Source: Stenotrophomonas sp. 610A2 (GTDB lineage Bacteria; Pseudomonadota; Gammaproteobacteria; Xanthomonadales; Xanthomonadaceae). From it: DNA of 64,000 nt. The DNA lies in contig NZ_CP130832.1 of the NCBI RefSeq assembly GCF_030549615.1, positions 1,426,001 to 1,490,000 of the forward strand. The letters run 5' to 3'. The notes under the pieces are model-generated. The model saw only the letters and a list, made by a program, of their open reading frames with translations, was not told where the DNA came from and did not search any database. Positions 7,503 through 16,383 of the stretch are shown here, in pieces; the stretch's first letter is position 1; each line of letters opens with the position of its first letter. The translations under genes and the position numbers were made by a program.

Positions 7503-10112
7503 ATGTCTGCTTCCCCAATCGCTGATCGCTGGATCGTCCTCAAGTTCGGTGGCACCTCGGTGTCCCGTCGTCATCGCTGGAACACGATCGGTCAGTTGGC
7601 GAAAAAACGTGCGGACGAGACCGGTGGCAGGGTGCTGGTGGTGGTGTCGGCCTTGTCAGGCGTCACCAACGAATTGACCGCAATTGCCGATGGCGCCGCC
7701 GACAGCCGCGAGCGCGTGGCCGCGCTGGTCACCCGCCACAATGAATTCCTCGCCGAGCTGGAGCTGGGCAGCGAAGTGCTGGCTGAACGCCTGGCCGCGC
7801 TGCAGGCGCTGCTCGACGACCCGCGCGCGGCCAGCCGTCCGCTGGACTGGCAGGCCGAAGTGCTGGGCCAGGGCGAACTGCTGTCCTCCAGCGTCGGTGC
7901 CGCCTACCTGCGCAGCAACGGCCTGGACTTCGGCTGGATGGACGCGCGTGAATGGCTGAACGCACTGCCGCCCGCACCCAACCAGACTGAGTGGTCGCAG
8001 CGTCTGTCGGTGAACTGCCAGTGGCAGGGCGGCGGCGATTTCAAGCAGCGCTTCTCGGCGCAGCCCACCCGCATGCTGATCAGCCAGGGCTTCATTGCCC
8101 GCCACGGCGACGGTGGCACCGCCATCCTCGGCCGCGGCGGCTCGGATACCTCGGCCGCTTATTTCGGCGCGCTGCTGGGCGCCAGCCGCGTTGAAATCTG
8201 GACCGACGTGCCGGGCATGTTCAGCGCCAATCCGAAGGATGTACCGGACGCGCGCCTGCTGACCCGCCTGGATTATTACGAGGCGCAGGAAATCGCCACC
8301 ACCGGCGCCAAGGTGCTGCACCCGCGTTCGATCAAGCCCTGCCGCGATGCCGGCGTGCCGATGGCCATCCTCGACACCGAGCGCCCGCATATGCCGGGTA
8401 CCAGCATCGACGGCGCCGCCGAGCCGGTGCCGGGCGTCAAGGCAATCAGCCGTCGCAACGGCATCGTGCTGATCTCGATGGAAGGTATCGGCATGTGGCA
8501 GCAGGTCGGCTTCCTGGCCGACGTGTTCAACCTGTTCAAGAAGCATGGCCTGTCGGTTGACCTGATCGGTTCGGCCGAGACCAACGTCACCGTGTCGCTG
8601 GACCCCTCCGAAAACCTGGTCAACACCGATGTGCTGGCGGCGTTGTCGGCTGACCTGTCGCAGATCTGCAAGGTCAAGGTGATCGTGCCGTGCGCGGCCA
8701 TCACCCTGGTCGGTCGCGGCATGCGCTCGCTGCTGTACAAGCTCTCCGACGTGTGGGCCACGTTCGGCAAGGAGCGCGTGCACATGATTTCGCAGTCCTC
8801 CAACGACTTGAACCTGACCTTCGTGATCGACGAGGCCGATGCGGATGGCTTGTTGCCGATCCTGCACGCCGAGCTGATCGACAGCGGCGCGATGCCGGTT
8901 TACGAAGAGCAGGTATTCGGCCCGCGCTGGCGTGAAATCATCGGCAGCATCCGTCCGCGGCAGACGCCGTGGTGGCAGGCACCGGGTAAGCAGAAGAAGC
9001 TGCTGGAGCTGGCCGCACAGGGCACGCCGGCCTATATCTATGACCTGGACAAGGTGCGCGAGCGTGCCCGCCAGTTGAAGGCGATCCCGGCGATCGACCG
9101 CCGTTTCTACGCGATCAAGGCCAACTCGCATCCTGAGATCCTGCGCACGCTCGCTGCCGAAGGTTTCGGTCTGGAATGTGTATCCCAGGGCGAGGTGGAA
9201 CTGGTGTTCGCCTCGGTGCCGGGTATCACTCCGGAGCGCGTGTTGTTCACCCCGAGCTTCGCACCGATCACCGAGTACCAGGCGGTGCTGGCCCGTGGCG
9301 TCACTGTCACCGTCGACAACGTCGAGCTGCTGAAGCATTGGCCGGAAGTGTTCCGTGGCCGCTCGCTGTGGCTGCGTATCGACCTTGGCCACGGCGATGG
9401 CCACCACAAGAAGGTGAACACCGGCGGCAAGGATTCCAAGTTTGGTCTGTCCGCGCAGCGCGTCGATGAGTTCATCGCCGCTGCCCGCGCGCTGGATATC
9501 CGCATCACCGGCGTGCACGCGCACCTGGGCAGCGGCATCGAGAACAGTGGCCACTGGAAGCAGATGGTCGATGAAATGGCCGGCTTCGCACGCCGTATCG
9601 GCAGCGTTGAAATCCTCGATATCGGCGGCGGTCTGCCGGTGCCGTACAGCGATGATGACGAGCCCTTCGATCTGGACGCCTGGGCCGCTGGCCTGGCCGA
9701 CATCAAGGCGGTGCACCCGGCCTTCCAGCTGGCAATCGAGCCTGGCCGCTTCATGGTGGCCGAGTCCGGCGTGCTGCTGACCCATGCTTCGCAGGTAGTG
9801 GAGAAGGATGGCGTGCGCCGCGTTGGCCTGGATGCCGGCATGAACGCCCTGCTGCGCCCGGCGCTGTACGACGCCTGGCACGATATCGCCAACCTGTCGC
9901 GGCTGGACGCCGAGCGCGATGTTGATTTCAGCGTGGTCGGCCCGATCTGCGAATCCAGCGATGTGTTCGCCGAGCGGGTGAAGTTGCCGGCGGCGACTGC
10001 ACCGGGCGATGTGATGGTCATCGCCGATGCTGGCGCCTATGGTTTCAGCATGGCCAGTACCTATAACCAACGCGCCTTGCCGCGCGAGGACGTCATTGAT
10101 GAAGTGCAATGA
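7503..10112 (+). CDS. lysA: Bifunctional aspartate kinase / diaminopimelate decarboxylase
   Basis: 869 residues fusing the first and last enzymes of lysine synthesis, an arrangement typical of Xanthomonadaceae. The aspartokinase half begins WIVLKFGGTSVS (KFGGTS at residues 14-19), contains GRGGSDTSA, and is followed by ACT-type regulatory repeats (around GLSVDLIGSAETNVTVSLD and VGRGMRSLLYKLS). The decarboxylase half starts near residue 500, with the PLP lysine K539 in YAIKAN, GVHAHLGSGI, EPGRFMVAESG and the substrate-binding CESSD motif. The start is MSASPIADRW at 7503; the open frame back to 7239 is unsupported. Feedback control by lysine or threonine through the ACT domains is expected for the family. 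A GC-rich hairpin, then murL, follow. Confidence 0.95.
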   Translation: MSASPIADRWIVLKFGGTSVSRRHRWNTIGQLAKKRADETGGRVLVVVSALSGVTNELTAIADGAADSRERVAALVTRHNEFLAELELGSEVLAERLAALQALLDDPRAASRPLDWQAEVLGQGELLSSSVGAAYLRSNGLDFGWMDAREWLNALPPAPNQTEWSQRLSVNCQWQGGGDFKQRFSAQPTRMLISQGFIARHGDGGTAILGRGGSDTSAAYFGALLGASRVEIWTDVPGMFSANPKDVPDARLLTRLDYYEAQEIATTGAKVLHPRSIKPCRDAGVPMAILDTERPHMPGTSIDGAAEPVPGVKAISRRNGIVLISMEGIGMWQQVGFLADVFNLFKKHGLSVDLIGSAETNVTVSLDPSENLVNTDVLAALSADLSQICKVKVIVPCAAITLVGRGMRSLLYKLSDVWATFGKERVHMISQSSNDLNLTFVIDEADADGLLPILHAELIDSGAMPVYEEQVFGPRWREIIGSIRPRQTPWWQAPGKQKKLLELAAQGTPAYIYDLDKVRERARQLKAIPAIDRRFYAIKANSHPEILRTLAAEGFGLECVSQGEVELVFASVPGITPERVLFTPSFAPITEYQAVLARGVTVTVDNVELLKHWPEVFRGRSLWLRIDLGHGDGHHKKVNTGGKDSKFGLSAQRVDEFIAAARALDIRITGVHAHLGSGIENSGHWKQMVDEMAGFARRIGSVEILDIGGGLPVPYSDDDEPFDLDAWAAGLADIKAVHPAFQLAIEPGRFMVAESGVLLTHASQVVEKDGVRRVGLDAGMNALLRPALYDAWHDIANLSRLDAERDVDFSVVGPICESSDVFAERVKLPAATAPGDVMVIADAGAYGFSMASTYNQRALPREDVIDEVQ

Positions 10113-10141
10113 CGTCTGTTTGCTGCGAAAACCTTTGTCGT

Positions 10142-10165
10142 CCGTTGCGCGCTGACGCGCAACGG
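10142..10165 (+). terminator. GC-rich hairpin between lysA and murL
   Basis: Perfect 10-bp stem CCGTTGCGCG / CGCGCAACGG with loop CTGA, 30 bases after the lysA stop and 24 before murL. There is no T-run right after it, so it may be a pause or attenuation site, or an mRNA end-protecting hairpin, and not a full intrinsic terminator. Confidence 0.45.
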
Positions 10166-10188
10166 CCAGTTTGATTTCCGGATACGCC

Positions 10189-11574
10189 ATGACAGCTTTT
10201 GATAAAGACCAGGTTTCCCGTTTCCGCTTCGTCCGCTGCGATTTCGCCGCGGACACCGGTGTGGCGCGGCTGGTATACGCCTTCGACGACGGTCCGGAGT
10301 TGACCGAGACCGTCACCGTGCCGGGCGCGCCGTTCCAGTTGGACGACGAGCGCACGGCAGCGGTGCAACGCGCCCTGCAGCTGCTGCACCTGATTGCAGG
10401 TGTCAGCTACTACAAGGCGGCGGTGCCGGCGCAGGTAAGCATCGACAGCTACGCCATCGACGCGGCCACCGCCGCATTGGTGGAAACGGTGTACTTCAAC
10501 GGCCTGGGCGAATTCGCCTACCGCAACGGCCTGAACCTGCGCGACCGGTTCAAGCTCCCAGCTTCGCTCCCCTCTCCCGTTTACGGGAGAGGGGTAGGGG
10601 GTGAGGGCGCTTCTGCTCCCGAACTTGGCCTCTCCCACCACGCACTCGTAGCCATCGGCGGCGGCAAGGACTCGCTGGTCAGCATCGAAGCCCTGCGCAA
10701 TGCCGGAGTGGCCGAAACCGTCACCTGGATCGGTGGCTCGCAGTTGATCCGTGCCTGCGCCGAGCGCACCGGCCTGCCGACCCTCAACATCGGCCGCACG
10801 CTGGCGCCGGAGCTGTTCGAGCTCAATCGCCAGGGCGCATGGAACGGGCATATCCCGGTCACCGCGGTGAACTCGGCGATCATGGTGCTGGCAGCCGTGG
10901 TGCAGGGCGTGGACCAAGTGGTGTTCTCCAACGAGCGCTCGGCCAGCTACGGCAGCCAGATTGCCGGTACCGGTGAAGTGAACCACCAGTGGTCCAAGGG
11001 CTGGGCCTTCGAGAAGGCGTTCGGCGAATATGTGCAGCAGCACATCGCCGCCGACCTGAACTATTACTCGCTGCTGCGTCCCTTGTCGGAGCTGGCGGTT
11101 GCCCGTCAGTTCGCCAAGACCGATTTCTACGACGCGCACTTCTCCAGCTGCAACCGCAACTTCCACATCCTCGGCGAGCGCCCGGTGAACCGCTGGTGCG
11201 GCGTCTGCCCGAAGTGCCACTTCGTGTTCCTGGCGCTGGCCCCGTTCATGCCGAAGATCCGCCTGGTGCGCATCTTCGGCCGCAACCTGCTGGACGATAT
11301 GGAACAGGCCGGCGGCTACGACGCGCTGCTGGAGTTCCAGGATCACAAGCCGTTCGAATGCGTGGGCGAGGGTAAGGAATCACGCGCGGCAATGGCGACC
11401 TTGGCATCGCGTCCGGACTGGAAGGAAGACGTGCTGGTCAAGCGCTTCGCCAACCTGATCCAGCCGACCCTGGCGGCGGACGAACTGCAGATTGAACCGC
11501 TGCTGGTATTTGATGGCGAGCACCGCATCCCGGCAGCACTGTGGGAGCGTCTGCGTGCGAATTTCGCAGCTTGA
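10189..11574 (+). CDS. murL: UDP-MurNAc-L-Ala-L-Glu epimerase
   Basis: 461 residues. It matches MurL, which in Xanthomonas epimerises the terminal L-Glu of UDP-MurNAc-L-Ala-L-Glu to D-Glu and so replaces the glutamate racemase/MurD route. Features seen: PP-loop-like GGGKDS at residues 157-162, [18 protein letters not shown] and a cysteine cluster [13 protein letters not shown] at 10189 is the first start giving the family N-terminus. Its 3' end overlaps murD2 by 20 bases, indicating translational coupling. Unusually, residues about 127-142 are encoded by an in-frame family A repeat (10569-10607), which inserts a Gly/Pro-rich stretch before the ATP-binding motif. The gene nevertheless reads through intact. 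Confidence 0.9.
   Translation: MTAFDKDQVSRFRFVRCDFAADTGVARLVYAFDDGPELTETVTVPGAPFQLDDERTAAVQRALQLLHLIAGVSYYKAAVPAQVSIDSYAIDAATAALVETVYFNGLGEFAYRNGLNLRDRFKLPASLPSPVYGRGVGGEGASAPELGLSHHALVAIGGGKDSLVSIEALRNAGVAETVTWIGGSQLIRACAERTGLPTLNIGRTLAPELFELNRQGAWNGHIPVTAVNSAIMVLAAVVQGVDQVVFSNERSASYGSQIAGTGEVNHQWSKGWAFEKAFGEYVQQHIAADLNYYSLLRPLSELAVARQFAKTDFYDAHFSSCNRNFHILGERPVNRWCGVCPKCHFVFLALAPFMPKIRLVRIFGRNLLDDMEQAGGYDALLEFQDHKPFECVGEGKESRAAMATLASRPDWKEDVLVKRFANLIQPTLAADELQIEPLLVFDGEHRIPAALWERLRANFAA
10569..10607 (+). repeat. Family A REP copy inside murL
   Basis: CCCCTCTCCCG (10569-10579), spacer TTTA, CGGGAGAGGGG (10584-10594), then TAGGGGGTGAGGG. This is the same element found in intergenic gaps at 715, 5283, 18073 and 27871. 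Compared with those copies the tail has TAGGGGG where they have TTGGGG; that one-base length change may be what keeps the murL frame open. The insert encodes [14 protein letters not shown]. Confidence 0.9.
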
Positions 11575-12994
11575 AGGCAAACGCGTCGCGCTGTGGGGAT
11601 GGGGGCGTGAGGGCCGCGCGGCCTATCACGCGCTGCGTGATCGGGAATGGGGAATGGTCAGCGGTGATTCGCAGGAGCGGTTTCCTGCGCGTTTGAGTGT
11701 GCTTTGTTCCGCTTCCGAGGCAGAAGAAATTCTTGCGCTTGGCGATGCGCACCTGCGCGTTGAAACCGAGCTCAGCGGTGAGTTGCTTGCTTCGTTCGAC
11801 GTAGTGATCAAGTCGCCAGGCATCAGCCCGTACAAGCCCGAGGCGCAGCATGCCTTGGCGCAGGGCACGCAGTTCATCGGTGGCACCTCGCTGTGGTTCA
11901 GCGAGCACGCCGATGCCGATAGCGCGCTGCCGAACACGGTCTGCGTGACCGGTACCAAGGGCAAAAGCACGACCACCTCGCTGCTGGCGCATCTGCTGCG
12001 CGCGGCCGGGCATCGCACCGGCCTGATCGGCAATATCGGCCTGCCGCTGCTGGAGGCATTGGATCCGCAACCAGCGCCGGAATACTGGGCGGTGGAACTG
12101 TCCAGCTACCAGACCGGCGAAGTCGCCCGCAGCGGTACGCGGCCGGACGTCGCCATCGTGCTGAACATCTTTCCGGAACACTTGGATTGGCACGGCAGCG
12201 AGCAGCGTTACATCGACGACAAACTGTCGTTGGTGACCGGCGGTCATCCGCGCGTCGCCGTGCTCAACGCCGCCGACGAACACCTGCGCGCGTTGCAGCT
12301 GCCGCACAGCCAGATCGTCTGGTTCAACCATCCCGAAGGCTGGCATATGGTCGGCGAAGTCGTGCATCGCGGTAATCAAGCGGTGTTCGACACCTCGAAC
12401 ACGCCGCTGCCCGGCCGCCACAACCGCGGCAACCTGTGTGCGGTGTTGGCCGCGCTGGAAGCCCTTGGTCTGGATGCGGTTGCCTTGGCACCAGCGGTGC
12501 AGAGTTTCCGGCCATTGCCGAATCGCCTGCAGCTGCTGGGCGAGCGCGATGGCCTGCGTTGGGTGAATGATTCGATTAGCACCACGCCGCATGCGTCGCT
12601 GGCCGCCTTGGATTGTTTCGCCGGGCAGCGCATCGCTTTGCTGGTTGGCGGGCACGATCGCGGCGTGGATTGGCAGGATTTTGCCGAGCACATGCGCGAC
12701 AACGCGCCGGTCGAGATCGTGACCATGGGCAACAACGGTCCACGCATCAATACCTTGCTCGCGCCATTGGCCGAGGCGGGCGGCTTTGGCCTGCACGCCG
12801 CGACCGATCTGCCGCATGCGGTGGAACTGGCGCGTGCCGCGCTTGGCGAGCAGGGCGGGGTAGTACTGTTGTCGCCGGGCGCGCCGAGCTTTGGTGCCTA
12901 CAAGGACTATGTGGCGCGTGGACGGCACTTCGCCGAGCTGGCCGGGTTTGATCCGGACAGCATCAGCGCGATTCCGGGTATCGGCATCCTGTAA
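11555..12994 (+). CDS. murD2: UDP-MurNAc-L-Ala--L-Glu ligase
   Basis: 479 residues of the Mur ligase family; paired with MurL it is the MurD2 type that adds L-Glu to UDP-MurNAc-L-Ala. The N-terminal nucleotide-binding stretch is [15 protein letters not shown]. The ATP P-loop is GTKGKS at residues 133-138. Further family marks are [41 protein letters not shown] and LLSPGAPSF. Start GTG at 11555 has GGGAG about 7 bases upstream, lies inside murL and gives a normal N-terminus. The first domain seems to carry an extra stretch around [11 protein letters not shown], whose DNA (GGGAATGGGGAATGG near 11643) looks repeat-derived. Ends before a hairpin shared with the convergent SUKH gene. Confidence 0.92.
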   Translation: MRISQLEGKRVALWGWGREGRAAYHALRDREWGMVSGDSQERFPARLSVLCSASEAEEILALGDAHLRVETELSGELLASFDVVIKSPGISPYKPEAQHALAQGTQFIGGTSLWFSEHADADSALPNTVCVTGTKGKSTTTSLLAHLLRAAGHRTGLIGNIGLPLLEALDPQPAPEYWAVELSSYQTGEVARSGTRPDVAIVLNIFPEHLDWHGSEQRYIDDKLSLVTGGHPRVAVLNAADEHLRALQLPHSQIVWFNHPEGWHMVGEVVHRGNQAVFDTSNTPLPGRHNRGNLCAVLAALEALGLDAVALAPAVQSFRPLPNRLQLLGERDGLRWVNDSISTTPHASLAALDCFAGQRIALLVGGHDRGVDWQDFAEHMRDNAPVEIVTMGNNGPRINTLLAPLAEAGGFGLHAATDLPHAVELARAALGEQGGVVLLSPGAPSFGAYKDYVARGRHFAELAGFDPDSISAIPGIGIL

Positions 12995-13013
12995 GGCCTT
13001 GGCCGAGGCCGAA

Positions 13014-13040
13014 GTGGCGCTGACTGTCAGTCGGCGCCAC
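13014..13040. terminator. Hairpin between convergent murD2 and SUKH genes
   Basis: GTGGCGC ... GCGCCAC arms with inner GACT/AGTC pairing around GTC, placed 19 bases after the murD2 stop and 14 bases from the stop of the minus-strand gene. The position suggests a bidirectional terminator, but there is no T-run. Confidence 0.4.
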
Positions 13041-13054
13041 CGACTAGCTGCAGA

Positions 13055-13648
13055 TCACTCCTCTTCTTCGGTGAAAGCGTAGCCGCCATCGATCAGCTGC
13101 TGCAGATAGGCATCGAAGCTGGGCGCGATCACCGCATAGCTGTCCGGGTCGTGCAGATAGCGCACGACCTGGCCACTGATGCCGCCGTCGGCAGGATCGA
13201 AATCCAGGTACAGCATCGAGGTGCCGCCGTTGTTCATGCAGTGCGAGAAGCACAGGCGCCTGCCCATCGGCACGTCGGCATCGATGCCGGCGCCGAGAAT
13301 CTCCGGCTCATCGTCCAGCCATTCTTCGTAGATGGAACGGATGCTGTCGTCCCACTGCGCGCTGTCCTCGAAGATCTGCTGCACCGAGCGCAGGTAGTAG
13401 GGATAGCTGCCGTCGCCGACGTCCGAGCCAAGCATCAGCACGTTGACCTCACCTAGCGGGTAGTCCCGGTAGTGGCTGCCGTCCACCTGCGCCAGCAGTT
13501 CCAGCAGGCTTGCCGGTACCTGCGGCCACTGCAGCTGCAGGCGCTGCAGGTCGGACTCGCTTGCGCCTTCCACCCAGCGCCACATCGGGGCGTCGTCTGC
13601 AGGCAAGCGCGGCACAAGGCCGGAAAGGAAGGTATCGACAAGGCTCAT
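13055..13648 (-). CDS. SMI1/KNR4 (SUKH)-family protein
   Basis: 197 residues with the SUKH pattern: an acidic, tryptophan-containing N-terminal part (APMWRWVEGASESDLQRLQ), WPQVPASLLELLAQVDGS near residue 43, and a C-terminal FDAYLQQLIDGGYAF. SUKH proteins are often immunity proteins of polymorphic toxins, but many are solitary housekeeping-like genes, and no toxin gene is adjacent here. The start MSLVDTFLSG (13646-13648) is preferred; the frame stays open to 13879 without further similarity. It is convergent with murD2 and divergent from the dienelactone hydrolase gene. Confidence 0.75.
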   Translation of the reverse strand: MSLVDTFLSGLVPRLPADDAPMWRWVEGASESDLQRLQLQWPQVPASLLELLAQVDGSHYRDYPLGEVNVLMLGSDVGDGSYPYYLRSVQQIFEDSAQWDDSIRSIYEEWLDDEPEILGAGIDADVPMGRRLCFSHCMNNGGTSMLYLDFDPADGGISGQVVRYLHDPDSYAVIAPSFDAYLQQLIDGGYAFTEEEE

Positions 13649-13772
13649 GGGGCAGTGGATGCGTGGGGTATGCCTATCCAAGCACACCTGCGTAACGCCG
13701 CCAATGCACAATGCGGCACGGGAGGCGCGCGATCGAGCTGATGCCCTCCGACCTCTTCTCAGGAGCGCAGGC

Positions 13773-14561
13773 ATGAACAAGTGGCGATGGGCTGCAGTGA
13801 CAATGCTGGGACTGGCGGCAACGCCGGCATGGGCGGCAATGAAGACGCAACCGCTGGAGTGGCAGCACGACGGCACCACCTTCAGTGGCGTGCTGGTCTA
13901 CGACGATGAAGGCGATGCGCGCCGCCCTGGCGTGGTGATGGTGCCGAACTGGCGTGGTGTAAACGCCTCGGCGATCGCCAAGGCCGAGCAGATTGCCGGC
14001 GATGACTATGTGGTGCTGGTTGCTGACGTCTACGGCAAGAGCCTGCGCCCCACGGACAAAGATGCGGCGGCTGCGGCTTCCAAGCCGTTGCGTGAGGACA
14101 GGGCCCTGTTGCGCGCCCGTGCGGCTGCGGCGCTGGATGCCTTGAAGGCACAGGCTGGCAAGGTTCCGCTGGATGCATCGCACATCGCTGCGGTGGGTTT
14201 CTGCTTCGGTGGCACCACCGTACTGGAAATGGCCCGTGCCGGCATGCCGTTGGCGGGCGTGGTGAGCCTGCACGGCGGCTTGTCGACCCCAGCCCCGGCA
14301 GCAGCCGGCAGCGGCAAGGTGCCGATCCTGGTGCTCAATGGCGCGGCTGATCGCGGTGTAACCGCCGAGGACATCGCCAACTTCGGCAGCGAAATGGATG
14401 CGGCCAAGGCTGACTGGCAATTCGTCAATTTCAGCGGCGCGGTGCATTGCTTCGCCGAGTCCGACGCCAACAGCCCACCGGGCTGCCTGTACGACCCGCG
14501 TGCAGCCAAGCGCGCCTGGAAGATGATGGACAACTTCCTGGAGGAGCGCCTGGGCGACTGA
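13773..14561 (+). CDS. Exported dienelactone hydrolase-family protein
   Basis: 262 residues. A Sec signal MNKWRWAAVTMLGLAATPAWA is followed by an alpha/beta hydrolase of the dienelactone hydrolase family. The nucleophile is C144 in GFCFGGT, the acid D193 in NGAADRGV and the base H225 in GAVHCF. VVMVPNWRGVN and DVYGKSLRP are also family-like. Start ATG at 13773 has AGGAG at 13761-13765, spacing 7. It is probably a periplasmic ester/lactone hydrolase; substrate unknown. It is followed by SMAG-type repeats. Confidence 0.88.
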   Translation: MNKWRWAAVTMLGLAATPAWAAMKTQPLEWQHDGTTFSGVLVYDDEGDARRPGVVMVPNWRGVNASAIAKAEQIAGDDYVVLVADVYGKSLRPTDKDAAAAASKPLREDRALLRARAAAALDALKAQAGKVPLDASHIAAVGFCFGGTTVLEMARAGMPLAGVVSLHGGLSTPAPAAAGSGKVPILVLNGAADRGVTAEDIANFGSEMDAAKADWQFVNFSGAVHCFAESDANSPPGCLYDPRAAKRAWKMMDNFLEERLGD

Positions 14562-14568
14562 CCGTACT

Positions 14569-14927
14569 GTAGTGCCGAGCCATGCTCGGCAGGGGCTTCA
14601 CCAGTAAAGCATCAGGTTTGCAGGTTTGTGGGAGCGGCGTAAGCCGCGAAGCCAGAGCAAGATCAGAAGCGGTAAAGCTACCCCTCCCCAACCCTCCCCT
14701 TCGCTACGCGAAAGGGAGGGAGCGTAATGCCGAGCCATGCTCGGCAGAGGCTTCACCAGCAATCCATCAGGTTGCAGGTTTGCAGATTTGTAGGAGCGGC
14801 GTAAGCCGCGAAGCTGACTACCTGTCAGGTCGCGGCAACAGCTGTCCGCACGGGAAGCGCTGCTGGCGGTTCGCCTTTGGTAGCGCCGGGAACAACCGTG
14901 GCTTCGCGGCTGACGCAGCTCCTACAA
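14569..14927. repeat. Cluster of interspersed palindromic repeats
   Basis: The 360-base gap is packed with repeats. GTAGTGCCGAGC/GCTCGGCA palindromes lie at 14569-14591 and 14724-14746. Family B half-sites lie at about 14630-14655, 14790-14815 and (inverted) 14899-14927. A variant ACCCCTCCCCAACCC / GGGAGGG element lies at about 14680-14721. The GTAG head and stem-loop shape fit SMAG elements known from Stenotrophomonas. The last element supplies the stop codon of the minus-strand HhH gene. No gene was seen in this stretch. Confidence 0.8.
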
Positions 14928-15176
14928 CGACGCCCGGCTCTGCGCCGCCGCTATTGCCCCGCTGATTGCCGCCCGCGCCTGCGGGCTGTTGCGCCAGCAG
15001 CTGCTGCCCAGCATGGCGGAGGCCTGGCTGACGACATCACCGGTTTCGGCCTGGGCCAGCTGCTGCAGGGAATGAAACCCCAACTGCTCCAAGCGCGAAA
15101 CCACGGTGGCACCGACCCCTTTCACCGCCAACAGCACGGCGCGTTCTTCCTCGTTGAACTGCTGCAGGCCCGCCAT
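14922..15176 (-). CDS. Helix-hairpin-helix protein (Cdd1/TfoX-C-like)
   Basis: 84 residues. VKGVGATVVSRLEQLGFHSLQQLAQA is a helix-hairpin-helix type motif, as in short Cdd1 or TfoX C-terminal-like proteins, which may bind DNA; the role is unknown. The start codon lies 5 bases after the ispB stop on the same strand, so translation is probably coupled to ispB. The TAG stop at 14922-14924 falls inside a repeat half-site. Family assignment is by eye. Confidence 0.7.
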   Translation of the reverse strand: MAGLQQFNEEERAVLLAVKGVGATVVSRLEQLGFHSLQQLAQAETGDVVSQASAMLGSSCWRNSPQARAAISGAIAAAQSRASL

Positions 15177-15181
15177 CGCGA

Positions 15182-16180
15182 TCAGTGACTGCGTTCGATG
15201 GCGTAACGGGCCAGTCCGCGCAGGGCGGCGACGGCATCGGTTTCCGGCAGGCCGTCCAGCGCCTGTTCGGCGGCGTTGGCATATTCCACGGCGCGCTTGC
15301 GGCTGTATTCCAGGCCGCCAGTGGCGTGGATCGCGGCCAACACTTCCGGCATCGCGCTGGCATCGCCGTCCTGCACGATCTCGCGCAGACGATTACGGAC
15401 CACTTCGTCCGAGTGCGCCATGGCGTGGATCAGCGGCAGGGTGGCCTTGCCCTCGGCCAGGTCGTCGCCCAGGTTCTTGCCCAGTTCGTCGGCATTGGCG
15501 GAGTAATCCAGCACATCGTCGGCGATCTGGAAGGCATAGCCCAGGTGCATGCCGTAGTCGTAGAGCTTCTGCTGCACGGCCTCGTCGGCACCGGTGGCCA
15601 GCGCGCCCAGGCGGGTGCCGGCGGCGAACAGCACCGCGGTCTTGCGCTCGATCACCCGCAGGTAAGCGGCTTCGTCGGTATCCGGGTTATGCACGTGCAG
15701 CAGCTGCAGCACCTCGCCTTCGGCGATACGGTTGGTGGTGTCGGCCAGGATCTGCATCACCGCCATGCGCTCCAGCTCGACCATAAGCTGGAAGCTGCGG
15801 GAGTACAGGAAGTCACCGACCAGCACGCTGGGGGCATTGCCCCACAAGGCGTTGGCGGTGCTGCGGCCACGGCGCAGGTCGGATTCGTCGACCACGTCGT
15901 CGTGCAGCAGGGTGGAGGTGTGGATGAACTCGATGATCGCCGCCAGCTGGTGGTGCTCAGGGCCGGCGCCACCGACCGCATGACCGGCCAGCATCACCAG
16001 CATCGGCCGCAGGCGTTTACCGCCGGCCGAGACGATGTGGTCGGCGATCTGGTTGATCAGCACCACGTCCGAAGACAGGCGGCGACGGATCAGGGCATCG
16101 ACGGCAGCCATGTCCGCTGCGGCAAGGGTCTGGATGGCAGGCAGGCCCAGCGCGGGGCGGATATGTTCAGCGATGCTCAT
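15182..16180 (-). CDS. ispB: Octaprenyl diphosphate synthase
   Basis: 332 residues of the trans-isoprenyl diphosphate synthase family, which makes the side chain of ubiquinone. The first Asp-rich motif is D94-D95-x-x-D98 in LLHDDVVDESD and the second D221-D222-x-x-D225 in IADDVLDYSAN. GGKRLRP lies near residues 53-59, and the RGRSTANALWG stretch follows the first motif. Length is typical of IspB. The chain-length assignment (octaprenyl) is by family convention and not visible in the sequence. It leads a short minus-strand operon with the HhH gene. Confidence 0.93.
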   Translation of the reverse strand: MSIAEHIRPALGLPAIQTLAAADMAAVDALIRRRLSSDVVLINQIADHIVSAGGKRLRPMLVMLAGHAVGGAGPEHHQLAAIIEFIHTSTLLHDDVVDESDLRRGRSTANALWGNAPSVLVGDFLYSRSFQLMVELERMAVMQILADTTNRIAEGEVLQLLHVHNPDTDEAAYLRVIERKTAVLFAAGTRLGALATGADEAVQQKLYDYGMHLGYAFQIADDVLDYSANADELGKNLGDDLAEGKATLPLIHAMAHSDEVVRNRLREIVQDGDASAMPEVLAAIHATGGLEYSRKRAVEYANAAEQALDGLPETDAVAALRGLARYAIERSH

Positions 16181-16275
16181 AGGAAGACTTCAGGGGGTAC
16201 CCGGGGATTATAGGCGGTGTCGGGGTAGGCGGCCCGTCAGGGCCGAAAACCGAACAGGACCGGGCCTTTGCGCAG

Positions 16276-16289
16276 TGAATACGTATGCA
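16276..16289. promoter_or_regulatory. LacI-type operator, site 1 (alpha-glucosidase)
   Basis: TGAATACGTATGCA, near-palindromic around ATACGTAT, 95 bases before the alpha-glucosidase start. Two more copies of this 14-mer (one inverted) lie before the TonB receptor and between GH97 and MFS. LacI-family repressors bind such even palindromes with a central CG, and one is encoded at 28699-29730. Confidence 0.7.
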
Positions 16290-16383
16290 AGCAACACCGC
16301 CGGCAAAGCACCGACGCTAAGCTGACCGGCATACATTTCGCGGCCCTGAAACAGGGGCTCTGAGGCCCGTAGGGGGGCGTTCG

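Noticed and set aside
7656..10355. Very long antisense ORF opposite lysA
   Set aside because: High-GC third-position bias opens the opposite frame; the + strand clearly encodes the AK/DapDC fusion with all catalytic motifs.
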